DNA of 6,399 bases from the NCBI GenBank assembly GCA_013214275.1, contig JABSPP010000101.1, forward strand, positions 1-6,399, in the 5' to 3' direction. Both the position numbers and the translations under genes were made by a program. Within the stretch, counting starts at the first letter, position 1. Every line of letters begins with the position of its first letter. Under the pieces are notes generated by a model. It was not told where the DNA came from and made no database searches. It was given only the letters and a program-made list of their open reading frames with translations. This stretch comes from Flavobacteriaceae bacterium (GTDB lineage Bacteria > Bacteroidota > Bacteroidia > Flavobacteriales > Flavobacteriaceae). Positions 6,366 to 6,399 of this stretch are shown here, one piece after another.

Positions 6366-6399
6366 AAAATTGCTATGAAAAAGTGTGATAAAGTATACC

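Noticed and set aside
6375..6399. Possible plus-strand gene start (ATG AAA AAG ...) at the right edge
   Set aside because: Only eight codons are visible, and the terminator polarity points to a minus-strand gene ending nearby. A minus-strand reading with a TAG at 6373-6375 is equally possible, so neither is called.

Overview
The window is a 6.4-kb, AT-rich piece of a chromosome that most resembles the class Flavobacteriia (phylum Bacteroidota). The reasons are the AT-rich codon usage, A/T-rich leaders in place of Shine-Dalgarno sequences, a signal peptide ending in FAQQ, matches to the Bacteroidota promoter element TAnnTTTG, and the FtsE and TPR protein types. The assignment is inferred from protein style and context; no rRNA or other marker gene is present.

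Layout, left to right. A secreted protein of 1012 residues built almost entirely of TPR-like helical repeats lies on the minus strand (2-3040). A 264-bp divergent intergenic region (3041-3304) holds candidate promoter elements for both directions. It is followed by a complete plus-strand ftsE (3305-3982), the ATPase of the FtsEX cell-division ABC system, with no ftsX beside it. ftsE converges, with only 4 bp between stop codons, on a minus-strand glycosyltransferase (3987-5105). After a 123-bp gap lies a second minus-strand glycosyltransferase (5229-6308). A rho-independent terminator on the minus strand (about 6345-6365) closes a transcription unit whose gene lies beyond the right edge.

How the genes may work together. 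All four fit cell-envelope work: FtsE at the inner membrane in division or peptidoglycan remodelling, the TPR protein as a periplasmic or outer-membrane-associated scaffold, and two GT-B fold glycosyltransferases probably building a surface polysaccharide or lipid-linked glycan. The two glycosyltransferases are co-oriented and may be co-transcribed, although a promoter-like element lies between them. A functional link between the TPR protein and FtsE rests only on their divergent adjacency.

I see no mobile element, CRISPR array, tRNA, rRNA or convincing new multi-gene system. The points most worth a second look are the non-ATG starts of both glycosyltransferases, the departure of both from the usual GT4 EX7E residues, the orphan ftsE with its giant TPR neighbour, and the tight spacing of the right-hand terminator and the glycosyltransferase start.
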